The notes: generated by a model from the letters alone, not told the origin. A DNA stretch of 64,000 nucleotides from Parasporobacterium paucivorans DSM 15970 (GCF_900141895.1 NZ_FQYT01000012.1:17225-81224), one strand, 5' to 3'; positions 7,152 through 17,395 are shown, counted from the first letter of the stretch. A program made the numbers and translations.

Positions 7152-8222
7152 TTATTCCTGTTTTCTCCATTCCAGCATTCCGCCCTTTAAGACGGATACA
7201 TTTTCAAATCCGGCAGACTCCAGGATTCTTGCACCTGCCGCCGCTCTTGCACCGGATCGGCATATAACCACAATTTTCTTATCTTTATATGGATCCATTT
7301 CATGAATTCTTGATGCGAGGGATCCAATCGGAATATTTATGATTCCCTCAATGTATCCCAGACGTCCTTTCAGTTCCTCGTCCTCCCTGACATCCAGGAG
7401 TGTGGGCTTACTTTCTGCAGAAATGAGTTCCTTTTGCAGTTCCTCCCGGCTGATGTAGCTGACTTCTGGCTCTTTATCTTCTCCTTCCACCATGCCTTTT
7501 ATTTCACATGCCCTGTTGTCTTCCGGAATCCCGACTGCCTGCGGATCCCTTGTGCAATCGTAGTTGGCCTTGAGAACATCTTTCATCCAGTCTTCCGGTC
7601 CCAGCTTCAGATCATCAATATATTCCGAAAATTCCTTTTGGCTTCTTTCCTTTAAGTGAGGATTTCTCCTCTTCTGCTCGCCAATGGTGGAGGGGGTGCG
7701 GCCAGCGTAGTCGTGCCCCGGATAAACCATTATATAATCCGGCAGTTTTCGCAGAATTTCCAGACTTTTCCAGTGCTGGGAGGAATCCCCTCCTGGAAGG
7801 TCATCCCTTCCTCCGCCGCCTTCATCCAGAAACAGCACATCCCCCGTAAGGGCCTTGCCATCCACCAGCAGAGTAACGGAATCCCGGGTATGTCCCGGAG
7901 TATGCAGAATCTTGATTTCCATATCATTCAGTCTCAAAACATCCCCGTCCTTCACTCGTCTTGTGACGCATTGGGCAGGAGCCAGCTCGTGCATGATGTA
8001 CTCGCACCCCGACATATCTTTCAGAAGAGGCCCTGCCGAGATGTGGTCCGCATGGGTATGGGTATCGATAACGTGGGTAAGGTTCCAGCCTTTTTCCTGC
8101 ATGAGGCCGATATATTCCTGCACTTTGGAAATAACCGGATCCACAAGGATAGCCCTGTTGTCCTTGTCATTCATGATAAGATAGGTTTTGCATGCAATGT
8201 CGTTCAGCTGTTCAAAAATCAT
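7152..8222 (-). CDS. Metallo-beta-lactamase fold hydrolase with C-terminal rhodanese domain
   Basis: 356 residues from the ATG at 8222, which follows GGAGGAGG by 7 bp; the open frame extends upstream to 8354 but crosses a terminator hairpin. The N-terminal part has the metal-binding THTHADH, then PGHTRDSV and PGHDYAGR, as in ETHE1/Blh persulfide dioxygenases. Residues about 265-356 form a rhodanese domain with the active-site loop CRSGAR. Such fusions act on sulfane sulfur. Dioxygenase chemistry needs O2, which is odd for a presumed anaerobe, so the MBL part may instead hydrolyse or transfer persulfides. First gene of the sulfur operon. Confidence 0.9.
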   Translation of the reverse strand: MIFEQLNDIACKTYLIMNDKDNRAILVDPVISKVQEYIGLMQEKGWNLTHVIDTHTHADHISAGPLLKDMSGCEYIMHELAPAQCVTRRVKDGDVLRLNDMEIKILHTPGHTRDSVTLLVDGKALTGDVLFLDEGGGGRDDLPGGDSSQHWKSLEILRKLPDYIMVYPGHDYAGRTPSTIGEQKRRNPHLKERSQKEFSEYIDDLKLGPEDWMKDVLKANYDCTRDPQAVGIPEDNRACEIKGMVEGEDKEPEVSYISREELQKELISAESKPTLLDVREDEELKGRLGYIEGIINIPIGSLASRIHEMDPYKDKKIVVICRSGARAAAGARILESAGFENVSVLKGGMLEWRKQE

Positions 8223-8265
8223 ATTCATTCCTCCTCCGGTATCAGACGCCATTCCGGCCAAACAC

Positions 8266-8380
8266 AAAAGCCGGCCCTTTCGGGCCGGCTCGAGATTCGT
8301 CATGTTCAATGGAAAAAGTAAAAATACACGCTGGCATTCACCGGTCCCGATCACGTTGAAACTATATAGGTATTATACCA
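8266..8380 (-). promoter_or_regulatory. Promoter and leader of the sulfur operon, with an internal terminator hairpin
   Basis: On the minus strand an extended -10 box TGGTATAAT (8380-8372) would start RNA near 8365. About 75 nt later a perfect hairpin, GCCGGCCC/GGGCCGGC (8289-8270, loop GAAA), is followed by TTTTGTGTTT, and the first gene begins only at 8222. A terminator inside the leader implies conditional read-through. I do not recognise a known riboswitch class in the roughly 75 nt before it. The hairpin could also simply stop RNA arriving from upstream. Confidence 0.5.
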
Positions 8381-8439
8381 TGCAGCATTTTCAATTGATA
8401 CATTTATTTTACTGGCGCCGGCGCAGTTACTCCCAAACT

Positions 8440-8468
8440 TTGACATTTACATGTTCGGAGCGTATAAT
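8440..8468 (+). promoter_or_regulatory. Consensus sigma-A promoter of the glucan synthase gene
   Basis: TTGACA (8440-8445) and TATAAT (8463-8468) are both perfect matches with 17-bp spacing. Transcription would start near 8475. It diverges from the sulfur-operon promoter about 60 bp away. Confidence 0.85.
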
Positions 8469-8506
8469 CAGAACATAAGAAGAATACTAAGAAAAGAAAT
8501 CAAATA

Positions 8507-8556
8507 GGTCTTGCACAACAGCAAAAGTCCCTTTTTATAAAGGTGGCTTTTTTTTA
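8507..8556 (+). terminator. Leader terminator and possible antiterminator before the glucan synthase
   Basis: AAAGTCCCTTT (from 8524) pairs with AAAGGTGGCTTT (to 8550, one bulged base) and is followed by a run of U, giving an intrinsic terminator 30 bp before the gene. An alternative helix between GGTCTTGC (8507-8514) and GCAAAAGTCC (8521-8530) would consume the left arm of the terminator, as antiterminators do. No known ligand class is recognised. Confidence 0.55.
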
Positions 8557-8584
8557 TTCTGAATCAGAAAAGAGGAAAACACAA

Positions 8585-11500
8585 TTGATAACACAATACA
8601 TGATTTATATTTATGTTTTAGGGGCAGTGGTACTCATGTCATTACTCTTATTGGGTGTTTTACTTAAGATACAGAAAAAACGGAATATTAATATTCGGGA
8701 TGCATCTCTGACGGTAGAAGAACTGGAGGCACATGCCAGAAATATGTCCCTGGAGCATTCGGTGTCTTCAAAGAAAAATATTTTGAACTGGCCTGTGACG
8801 CGCATGAACGAAAACTTCGGATTTATCCGCCAGGTATATGAAGATCTGAATTCGGATATCATTAAAAAACATGCTTTGCCGCCCGCTGCGGAGTGGCTGC
8901 TCGATAATTTTTATGTGATAGAGGAACAGGTTAACGGGCTGTGCAAAGATCTTTCAAAAAAAATCTATTATGATTTACCAGTTCTGAAAAAAGGACCTCA
9001 CAGAGGAGTCTCCAGAATCTTAGCTCTTTCATCCGAACTGGTCGCCCATACAGACGGTCAGATTGAAGAAGGCACCTTGCTGAAATATCTGGAAGCATAT
9101 CAGTCACATAACATACTTTTTGAGCGTGAGATATGTGTCATTCCGGCCATGATGCGGCTGGCACTTATTGAAAACATCAGAACAATCTGTGAAGATTTAA
9201 CGGAAACCAGAAAACAATGGAAGCTCGCAGATGAAACGATTGAAAAATGGCTGGATGACACTGGAGCTGATACAGACAAAATGCAGGGACTGCTCAAAAT
9301 CAATGGCAAGGCAATCAACGAAGCAATTGAGACAGCCAACCCATCCTTTTTGGAACACCTCTTTTACAGAATGCGAAGGTCCGGACGAAGGTACTCGGAT
9401 ATACTTCGTTACATAGACGAAAGTCTCGACAAATTCGATACCACAACAGAAATCCTTGCCCAAAAAGCACATAATGCACAGGCAGTCAGCACCGTTTCCT
9501 TAGGAAACTGCATAGTAAGCCTCAAACATCTTTCAAGCAGAAACTGGATCGATTTGTTTGATGCGGCCAGTTATCTGGAAAAAATTCTCCAAAAAGATCC
9601 CGGTGAAATCTATAGTCAAATGGACATAAATTCCCGATACTTTTATAAAAAAAGAGTTGAAACGATTGCTAAAACATACGGCGTTTCGGAACTTTTTATT
9701 GCGAGGGAAGCACTAAGACTCGCTCAGAACGCAATGCCGGATATCCAAACCGCAATTGATGATGATAGTCTGGATAATCGCAGACAGCATATCGGCTATT
9801 ATATTGTCGGAAACGGACTTAAGGTTCTTGAAGATGGACAAAAGAGAAATACCAAATTTTTAGCAAAGCCTAAAAAATCGATAGAAGACCACCAGGGAAT
9901 TATATATATGCTTTCAATTATCCTGTTTACGGTACTTCTTACCCTCTTGATACTCAGCTATACGATGAATCATATTTCTGGAAATCCCTATTTATACCTG
10001 ATTTTAACTGTGGCGGCGGCAATCATACCCGCTTCTGAAATTGTAATTTCTATTATAAACTGGGTCGTTTGTAAAGTGAAAAATCCGGCTGTATTTCCGC
10101 GGCTGGAATTAAAAGAGGGCATTCCAGAGAACCTAAGTACGATGGTCGTGATTCCGGCTCTTCTTTCTGACAAAAAACGTGTCATAGAAATAATGGAGAA
10201 TATGGAAAACCATTACCTCGGGAATAGAGAGAAAAATTTGTATTTTGCGCTGATAGGTGCTTTCAAAGACTCGGATCATGAGAACAATAAAGAGGACAAG
10301 AGCGTTGTAAAAGAAGCCTCTGACAGAATAGACGCTTTGAACAGCAAATACACCGACGGCAAAAAAGATGTGTTTTATTTTTATAACAGGCAGCGGAAAT
10401 TCAATGAAAAAGACAACAACTGGACCGGCTGGGAGCGAAAGAGAGGCGCCTTAATGGAGTTTAATGAATTGCTTCTCGGTTCTGAAGACACCAGTTTTTC
10501 CTTTTATTCTAATGAATTGCTCCCGAATGCAAATATCAAGTATGTCATCACGCTCGATGCAGATACTGTATTGCCTTTAGGTATGGCCAAAAAAATGATC
10601 GGCGCTATGGCTCATCCACTTAACAGGCCAGTAATTGACCAGAAAGATGGGGTTGTTTCGGAAGGATACGGCCTGATGCAGCCCAAAGTCTCCTTTGACA
10701 GCGACAGTTCAAACAGATCAATTTTTTCAAGGATATACACTGGACAGGAGGGACTTGATCCATACGCCAGCGCCATCTCGGACGTTTATCAGGATCTTTT
10801 TGGAGAAGGAATTTTTACCGGAAAAGGCATCTATGACCTTAAAGTTTTTCAGACTGTTCTAAAGGGAAAATTGCCGGAAAACGCAATCCTCAGCCATGAT
10901 CTGCTGGAGGGATCCTTTGTGAGGGCGGCGCTGGTTTCTGACTTGGAGCTGGTGGATTCCTATCCATCAAAATACAATTCCTTTATGGCCAGGCTTCACA
11001 GATGGGTCAGGGGGGATTGGCAGCTTATCCCCTGGTTGGGTGGGAAAATCTTTACAAGAGACAAGACATGTATAAAGAACCCGCTTTCATATGTTTCCAA
11101 ATGGAAAATAATGGATAATCTGAGAAGGAGCCTGCTTACGCCCTCCGTCATGTTACTTATCATTTTAGGCTTGAGCATTCTCCCGGGCTCCGGTATCTTT
11201 TGGGTCGGTTTCGGCATTGTTTCCATGGGGCTTCCACTCATCCTGTCTTTTTTAACGCAGATATTCAGGGATGGACTTAAGCCCGACTGCATCAAAAGAC
11301 ATCTTCCGGGGTTTTTCGGAATAAAGGCCCCTGTCTTTCAGTTCTTTATAGGGATCATATTTCTGCCTTACCAGGCACTTACGGTATTGGAAGCTGTTGC
11401 GGTCACGCTGACCCGTGTCTTCATAACAAAGAAAAAGATGCTCGAATGGGTTACGTCTGCCGATGCCGACAGAGTGCAGACGAATTCCTTGAAAAGCTAT

Positions 11501-14500
11501 ATTTCAACGATGGGCTTAAGCGCAACTTCCGGCATTGTCATTGCGATGCTTTCCTACTATTTCAAACCCGAAAGTTTGACTGTAAGTTTTGTTTTACTCG
11601 CAGCCTGGCTGATTTCGCCCGTGGTTGCATGCATTATCAGCAAAGACGATCATATTAAGATTGAAAAATTGCAGGAAAGCGATTTGTTGGATCTAAGGAA
11701 AACAGCCAGAAAAACATGGCGGTATTTTGAAGAATTTGCAGATGCAAAAAACAATTACCTCGCACCGGATAATTTTCAGGAAGAGCCTTACAGAGGGATC
11801 GCCTACAAGACGTCTCCTACAAATATCGGTCTTGGATTGATGGCCTCTCTGACCGGCAGGGACATGGGTTATACCGGACTTATCATGACTACAGATCTTA
11901 TTTCAAAAACGATTACAACCATGGAAAAAATGGAAAAGTGGAATGGACATTTATATAACTGGTATGACACCAGGACCCTTGAACCGCTCAATCCAATGTA
12001 TGTTTCCACCGTTGACAGCGGAAATCTGGTCTGCTACCTGACCACGTTGGTTCAGGGCCTGGAGGAATATTATGAAAGACCTTTGATCGATGCTTCCTTT
12101 GCAAGAGGCATTACAGACACGGCAAGAGCCGGTCTGGAAGATGGCCAGGAACTGCCCATTGATTTTTCTGCTTTTGAACCCCTGGAAAAGCAGAAAAAAA
12201 TCGATCTTGTGCTATGGCGCAAAGCACTGGATGGATTCATTGAGAATCCATTGATCTCCTGCAAAATGAAGGCGGAATGGAAAACCAAAAGCAAAAATAT
12301 GGTCAGAATGCTTAAAGAAGAGCTGGAAAGCTTCATGCCCTGGGTCGCAATGTCGTATACCGTACCTGGCCCGCTTTCAAATGATGTGCTGACATCAAAA
12401 ACAGACTTGCTTCTTGAGCTTGTTCGGACGAATGTCAGCCTGAAGGCTCTTCCTTCTTTGAGCAAAAACATCTGTGACCTTTGTAATCAGCTGACTGAAG
12501 ATATCCGCGAAGCATCGGGCGGATCTTTTGAAGCAGAATTACCCTGGCTGAATGGACTGAAGGAAGCGGCAGGAAAATCATTCCGATTTTCAAGAGACTT
12601 CATTGTCCAATATGACCGATTGATAGCGAGAATAAACGACCTTTCGATGAACACCAGATTCGCCGAACTTTACAATGAACGAAGACATTTGTTTTACATT
12701 GGCTATAACATGGAAGAAAAAAAACCGACCAATTCCTATTATGATCTGCTGGCATCAGAAGCCAGGCAAACCAGCTATATAGCAATCGCAAGGGGTGAGA
12801 TACCTCCGAAGCACTGGTTTATGCTGGGCCGATCCCTGACAGTGGTGGATCGTTTCAAGGGGCTGGTTTCCTGGAGCGGAACCATGTTTGAGTACCTGAT
12901 GCCTTTGCTGTTAATGAGGAGCTACCGAAACACTCTTCTGGATGAGACATACTCCTTTGTAGTGAAGAGTCAGATAAAATATGGAAGGCAGAGGGAAACG
13001 CCATGGGGAACATCAGAGTCTGCCTATAATTCTTTAGATATAAATCTTGATTACCAGTATAAAGCCATAGGAGTGCCCTGGCTTGGATTGAAAAGAGGTT
13101 TGGCAGAAGATGCTGTCGTAGCACCCTATGCAACCTTCCTTGCCCTGATGGTAGACCCGGAGGAAGCTTACAAAAACATTAAGTACCTGAAGGCGGAGGG
13201 CCTGGAAGGTCCATATGGTTTCTATGAAGCAGCGGATTACACCCCGGAGCGCCTCGAACCCCTGACTAAAAGAGTCGTTATAAAAAGCTTCATGGCACAC
13301 CATGAGGGGATGAGCCTTATGGCCCTCAACAATTATCTTAACGGGGATACGATGCAGAGTCGATTCTCGAAAGACCCGCGTATAAAGGCGGCACGACTCC
13401 TTCTTCAGGAAAAAGTGCCATTAAATGTTGTCTTCACGAAGGACGGCAAGGAGAAAATACACGTTTCAAAAGCAACGGCCTTCAGCGACAAAGGTTCATA
13501 CCGGCGATTTACGGCCCCTGATTTTAATCTGCCAAAATCTCACGTTCTATCCAACGGCAAATACTTTGTGACACTGACGGATAAGGGCACCGGATACAGC
13601 AGAAGCCGAGACGTTGATATAACGAGGTGGCGGGAAGATTCCATTATGGACAGCTTTGGCACCTTCTTCTATATTGAACATATCGAAAAGAACCAGAACT
13701 GGTCCGCGACATACGCTCCGTTAAATGTGATGCCAAAAAGCTACGAAGTAGTTTTCACTGCAGATAAGGCTGCATATAAAAGAACAGATGGAGACATTGA
13801 AACCTTGACGGAGGTCATCGTTTCTTCCGGAGAAAATGCAGAGGTAAGACGGATCAGGCTCAAAAACAATGGAAAATCGGCCTGTACTCTCCAGGTAACC
13901 AGCTATTTTGAACTTGTTGCAGCTTCCCACAACTCTGATTTGGCGCATCCGGCTTTCAGCAACCTTTTTGTAAGTACGGAGTTTGATGCCCAACACAAAG
14001 TGCTGCTCGCAAACCGGCGTACAAGAAGCCAGTGCGACAAAAAAGTATGGGTAGCCGTAATGCCAGTGATCGACGGGGAAATTATTGGCGACATCGAATA
14101 TGAAACGGACAGATTGCAGTTTATAGGAAGAGGAAACAATCCCAGCCATCCGGAAGTAATCAGTCGGAGCAAACCCCTGTCAAATACTGTTGGTTCTGTT
14201 CTGGATCCGATACTCAGTATGAGAGCACGAGTCCGTGTGGAGGCCGGAAATACTGCCCGTATTTTCTTTGTTACTGCAATGGCAGACACCAGAGAGGCTG
14301 TCATGGAGCTGGTCGGAAAATACAACCATACGGAAGCCTGTGATGCTTCATTCTGGCTTGCATTGACAAGAAGCCAGGTGGAAGCGAAGTATCTGAACAA
14401 CAAAGCAGCTGAAACGGAACTATATCAGGATTGTGTATCCGATATCCTTTTTATCAGCCCCCTAAGGAGGAAGCACGAACAGCTTCTGAAGGATAACCAG

Positions 14501-17395
14501 GAAGGACAGAAATCCTTATGGAAATACGGCATTTCAGGCGACAGGCCTATTGTTCTTCTGATGCTCGACAGGACAGATGATGTGGAACTCCTTTATGAAT
14601 TGCTAAAGGCTCACGAATACTGGCGTCTGAAGGATCTTAAGGTTGACCTGATCATTTTAGGCCGGGAAGAAAACAGCTACGCTAACCCACTCCATTCATT
14701 GATTACGGAAATAGTCTACAACATGCAGACACAGGATTCATTGAATCGCCACCAGGACGTATTCATTTTAAAAGCCAGCACCATGACAGACCAGGACATA
14801 ACCCTGCTCTACGCCAGCGCCCGAATGATTTTCATTGGCGGCTGCGGTACAATGGAGGAACAGGTCAGCACTGACGGGTCACGAACCGACGCGGGCTCCT
14901 TTCTGGTTGAAGAAAAAATTGCGGATTGTATGGATTTCCGTGAATACAGCAAGGATGAAAACCAGGCACAGCATCCTTTAGTGGGATATGAAACAGACGA
15001 GCTTCAATTTTTCAATGGCTTTGGCGGATTTGGAGGAAATGGAAGCAGCTATATCATCCGACTTGAAAACAACCAGATGACCCCTGCCCCATGGGTGAAC
15101 GTCATCGCCAATCCTGATTTCGGGTTTATGGTTTCTGAGACAGGCGGCGGTTACACCTGGTGTGAAAACAGCAGGGAAAACAAACTGTCCCCCTGGTCAA
15201 ATGATCCGGTCAGTGATGAGCCAGGAGAAGTTTTCTATATCAGCGATGAATCAGGAGCGCTTTGGTCCATGACCCCGCTTCCAATCAGGGAGGAAGAGCC
15301 TTATACCATTGAGCATGGATTCGGACACACAAGATTCCTGCACCAGAGCCACGGGATCAAACAGGAACTTGTACAGTTTGTTCCTGTTTCCGGCACGGTA
15401 AAAATCAGCATGCTCCACTTTCACAACGAAAGCCGAATGGCCAAAAATTTAAATATAACCTATTATATGACTCCTATTCTGGGAGTCAGCATGAGCGAGA
15501 CAGCTTTGCACCTGATAAGTTCCCAGACACCGGAAGGTACGTTGATAATCGAGAATCCATATTCCAGTGAATTTGCTGGCAGAGTTTGTTTTATGGATGT
15601 CTCTGTTGCAGAGCGTAGTGTTACCGGAGACAGAAAGGAGTTTTTTGGCTGTGGAAGGCTTGATGCTCCGGACGCATTGAAAGTCAAGCAACTTTCCGGA
15701 ATGACCGGTGCAGGTTACAATCCCTGTGGAGCGATGCAGATCAATGTCCATCTTGAGGCAAATGAAGCAGCGGACATCGTTTTTGTTATGGGAATGGGCA
15801 AAAATCAGGAGGAGGCTCTTGAACTTGCTGGCAGATTCAAGACTGACACGCAGGCAAAGGCTGCTTTAGAGGAGGTTGACCGCTTTTGGAGTGACAAACT
15901 ACAGGTAATAGAGGTAGATACCCCCGATCCTGCTATGAATATCATGCTGAACGGATGGCTTTTATACCAGGTCATTTCCTGCAGGATGTGGGCCCGCTCT
16001 GGATTTTATCAGGCTGGCGGAGCCTATGGCTTCCGGGATCAGCTTCAGGATACATTATCCCTGGCTGCAACCTGTCCTTCCCTCGCCAGAGCCCAGATCA
16101 TAAAACATGCGGGTCATCAGTTCGAAGAGGGCGACGTACTGCACTGGTGGCATGAACCAGCCTCTAAAGGCACCAGGACCCGAATATCCGATGACTATTT
16201 ATGGCTGCCTTACGTGACTGCCGAATATATAAAGGTGACCGGAGATTATGACATCTTAAACAGCCAGATACCCTATCTGCAGGAGGAACCTTTAAAAGAG
16301 AATGAGGAGGACAGATACTGCCAGCCGAAAGCTTCTAAAGAATGCTTTTCTCTTTATGACCATTGTATCCGGTCTGTGAACAACGCACTCCAGTTTGGTG
16401 AACATGGGATTCCGCTAATCCGGGGAGGAGACTGGAATGATGGCATGAACAGCGTTGGAAGCGGCGGGAAGGGAGAAAGTGTTTGGCTTGGATGGTTTTT
16501 GTTAACAACATTGCAAAAAATCATACCTATCTGCCACAAAATGGGAGATGGAGATATAGCAGAAAGCTATTCTCTCCTCGTCCCCCAAATATCAGATGCC
16601 ATTGAAAATAATGGCTGGGATGGAAACTGGTATATCCGGGCTTTCTTTGATGATGGAACGCCGTTAGGCACCGCGGGCAACAGTGAATGCAAAATCGATT
16701 CCCTGTCACAAACCTGGTCAGTAATTTCGGGTGCGGGAGATGCAGGGAGAGCCGCTAAGGCTATGCAGTCCCTTGAAAACTATCTCGTGATGGGCGAAGA
16801 AGGAATCATCAAGCTACTGACCCCTCCCTTTAATGACGGCATTCTGGAACCGGGCTATATCAAGGGATATCTTCCCGGCATAAGAGAAAATGGCGGGCAA
16901 TATACGCATGCAGCTGCCTGGGTCGTGGCGGCCTTCGCCAAAATGGGCGAGGGCACCAAGGCATGGAACTGCTTCAGGATGCTCAACCCCATCAACCATT
17001 CGCGTACCAACAGAGAATCCTGGATTTATAAGGTCGAGCCATATGTGATGGCTGCCGATGTTTACGGAGAGCCGCCCCACATTGGAAGAGGGGGCTGGAC
17101 CTGGTACACCGGTGCGGCCGGCTGGATGTACAAGGCCGGCCTAGAAAGTATTCTTGGATTTAATAAGGAGAGCGACAAATTGATTCCAAATCCAAGCATA
17201 CCAGGGAATTGGACCGGATATTCGATCAGATACAGATATATGGAAACAACATATGAGATAAAAGTAAGCAATCCAAATGGCATCAGCAGGGGCGTGCATC
17301 ATGTTTATGTGGACCTGGAGCTCCAGGCTGACAGCATAATCCCTCTAGTAAACGACGGGCTGACCCATAAAGTCGATGTGCTGATGGGCACCTGA
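8585..17395 (+). CDS. NdvB/Cgs-like cyclic beta-1,2-glucan synthase (GT84 + glycoamylase-like + GH94)
   Basis: About 2936 residues, close to Brucella/Rhizobium Cgs/NdvB. The preferred start is TTG at 8585 behind AAGAGG; GTG at 8543 lies inside a terminator hairpin. Order: N-terminal membrane segment, paired segments near residues 440-500, a GT84 domain about 520-830 with the LDADT acidic motif and a HRWVRGDWQ motif, a further membrane block about 830-1030, a glycoamylase-like domain about 1390-1590, and a C-terminal GH94 phosphorylase about 2440-2930 with GGDWNDGMN holding the catalytic Asp. It should polymerise, size and cyclise beta-1,2-glucan from UDP-glucose at the inner membrane face. 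It is a single-gene unit. The product in a Gram-positive type cell is unproven. Confidence 0.88.
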   Translation: MITQYMIYIYVLGAVVLMSLLLLGVLLKIQKKRNINIRDASLTVEELEAHARNMSLEHSVSSKKNILNWPVTRMNENFGFIRQVYEDLNSDIIKKHALPPAAEWLLDNFYVIEEQVNGLCKDLSKKIYYDLPVLKKGPHRGVSRILALSSELVAHTDGQIEEGTLLKYLEAYQSHNILFEREICVIPAMMRLALIENIRTICEDLTETRKQWKLADETIEKWLDDTGADTDKMQGLLKINGKAINEAIETANPSFLEHLFYRMRRSGRRYSDILRYIDESLDKFDTTTEILAQKAHNAQAVSTVSLGNCIVSLKHLSSRNWIDLFDAASYLEKILQKDPGEIYSQMDINSRYFYKKRVETIAKTYGVSELFIAREALRLAQNAMPDIQTAIDDDSLDNRRQHIGYYIVGNGLKVLEDGQKRNTKFLAKPKKSIEDHQGIIYMLSIILFTVLLTLLILSYTMNHISGNPYLYLILTVAAAIIPASEIVISIINWVVCKVKNPAVFPRLELKEGIPENLSTMVVIPALLSDKKRVIEIMENMENHYLGNREKNLYFALIGAFKDSDHENNKEDKSVVKEASDRIDALNSKYTDGKKDVFYFYNRQRKFNEKDNNWTGWERKRGALMEFNELLLGSEDTSFSFYSNELLPNANIKYVITLDADTVLPLGMAKKMIGAMAHPLNRPVIDQKDGVVSEGYGLMQPKVSFDSDSSNRSIFSRIYTGQEGLDPYASAISDVYQDLFGEGIFTGKGIYDLKVFQTVLKGKLPENAILSHDLLEGSFVRAALVSDLELVDSYPSKYNSFMARLHRWVRGDWQLIPWLGGKIFTRDKTCIKNPLSYVSKWKIMDNLRRSLLTPSVMLLIILGLSILPGSGIFWVGFGIVSMGLPLILSFLTQIFRDGLKPDCIKRHLPGFFGIKAPVFQFFIGIIFLPYQALTVLEAVAVTLTRVFITKKKMLEWVTSADADRVQTNSLKSYISTMGLSATSGIVIAMLSYYFKPESLTVSFVLLAAWLISPVVACIISKDDHIKIEKLQESDLLDLRKTARKTWRYFEEFADAKNNYLAPDNFQEEPYRGIAYKTSPTNIGLGLMASLTGRDMGYTGLIMTTDLISKTITTMEKMEKWNGHLYNWYDTRTLEPLNPMYVSTVDSGNLVCYLTTLVQGLEEYYERPLIDASFARGITDTARAGLEDGQELPIDFSAFEPLEKQKKIDLVLWRKALDGFIENPLISCKMKAEWKTKSKNMVRMLKEELESFMPWVAMSYTVPGPLSNDVLTSKTDLLLELVRTNVSLKALPSLSKNICDLCNQLTEDIREASGGSFEAELPWLNGLKEAAGKSFRFSRDFIVQYDRLIARINDLSMNTRFAELYNERRHLFYIGYNMEEKKPTNSYYDLLASEARQTSYIAIARGEIPPKHWFMLGRSLTVVDRFKGLVSWSGTMFEYLMPLLLMRSYRNTLLDETYSFVVKSQIKYGRQRETPWGTSESAYNSLDINLDYQYKAIGVPWLGLKRGLAEDAVVAPYATFLALMVDPEEAYKNIKYLKAEGLEGPYGFYEAADYTPERLEPLTKRVVIKSFMAHHEGMSLMALNNYLNGDTMQSRFSKDPRIKAARLLLQEKVPLNVVFTKDGKEKIHVSKATAFSDKGSYRRFTAPDFNLPKSHVLSNGKYFVTLTDKGTGYSRSRDVDITRWREDSIMDSFGTFFYIEHIEKNQNWSATYAPLNVMPKSYEVVFTADKAAYKRTDGDIETLTEVIVSSGENAEVRRIRLKNNGKSACTLQVTSYFELVAASHNSDLAHPAFSNLFVSTEFDAQHKVLLANRRTRSQCDKKVWVAVMPVIDGEIIGDIEYETDRLQFIGRGNNPSHPEVISRSKPLSNTVGSVLDPILSMRARVRVEAGNTARIFFVTAMADTREAVMELVGKYNHTEACDASFWLALTRSQVEAKYLNNKAAETELYQDCVSDILFISPLRRKHEQLLKDNQEGQKSLWKYGISGDRPIVLLMLDRTDDVELLYELLKAHEYWRLKDLKVDLIILGREENSYANPLHSLITEIVYNMQTQDSLNRHQDVFILKASTMTDQDITLLYASARMIFIGGCGTMEEQVSTDGSRTDAGSFLVEEKIADCMDFREYSKDENQAQHPLVGYETDELQFFNGFGGFGGNGSSYIIRLENNQMTPAPWVNVIANPDFGFMVSETGGGYTWCENSRENKLSPWSNDPVSDEPGEVFYISDESGALWSMTPLPIREEEPYTIEHGFGHTRFLHQSHGIKQELVQFVPVSGTVKISMLHFHNESRMAKNLNITYYMTPILGVSMSETALHLISSQTPEGTLIIENPYSSEFAGRVCFMDVSVAERSVTGDRKEFFGCGRLDAPDALKVKQLSGMTGAGYNPCGAMQINVHLEANEAADIVFVMGMGKNQEEALELAGRFKTDTQAKAALEEVDRFWSDKLQVIEVDTPDPAMNIMLNGWLLYQVISCRMWARSGFYQAGGAYGFRDQLQDTLSLAATCPSLARAQIIKHAGHQFEEGDVLHWWHEPASKGTRTRISDDYLWLPYVTAEYIKVTGDYDILNSQIPYLQEEPLKENEEDRYCQPKASKECFSLYDHCIRSVNNALQFGEHGIPLIRGGDWNDGMNSVGSGGKGESVWLGWFLLTTLQKIIPICHKMGDGDIAESYSLLVPQISDAIENNGWDGNWYIRAFFDDGTPLGTAGNSECKIDSLSQTWSVISGAGDAGRAAKAMQSLENYLVMGEEGIIKLLTPPFNDGILEPGYIKGYLPGIRENGGQYTHAAAWVVAAFAKMGEGTKAWNCFRMLNPINHSRTNRESWIYKVEPYVMAADVYGEPPHIGRGGWTWYTGAAGWMYKAGLESILGFNKESDKLIPNPSIPGNWTGYSIRYRYMETTYEIKVSNPNGISRGVHHVYVDLELQADSIIPLVNDGLTHKVDVLMGT

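Noticed and set aside
8223..8354. A 44-residue N-terminal extension of the MBL-rhodanese protein
   Set aside because: It crosses a strong terminator hairpin, has no family match, and the ATG at 8222 has a near-perfect GGAGGAGG site.
8543..8584. GTG start at 8543 for the glucan synthase
   Set aside because: The codon lies in the right arm of the leader terminator and lacks a ribosome binding site; TTG at 8585 follows AAGAGG.
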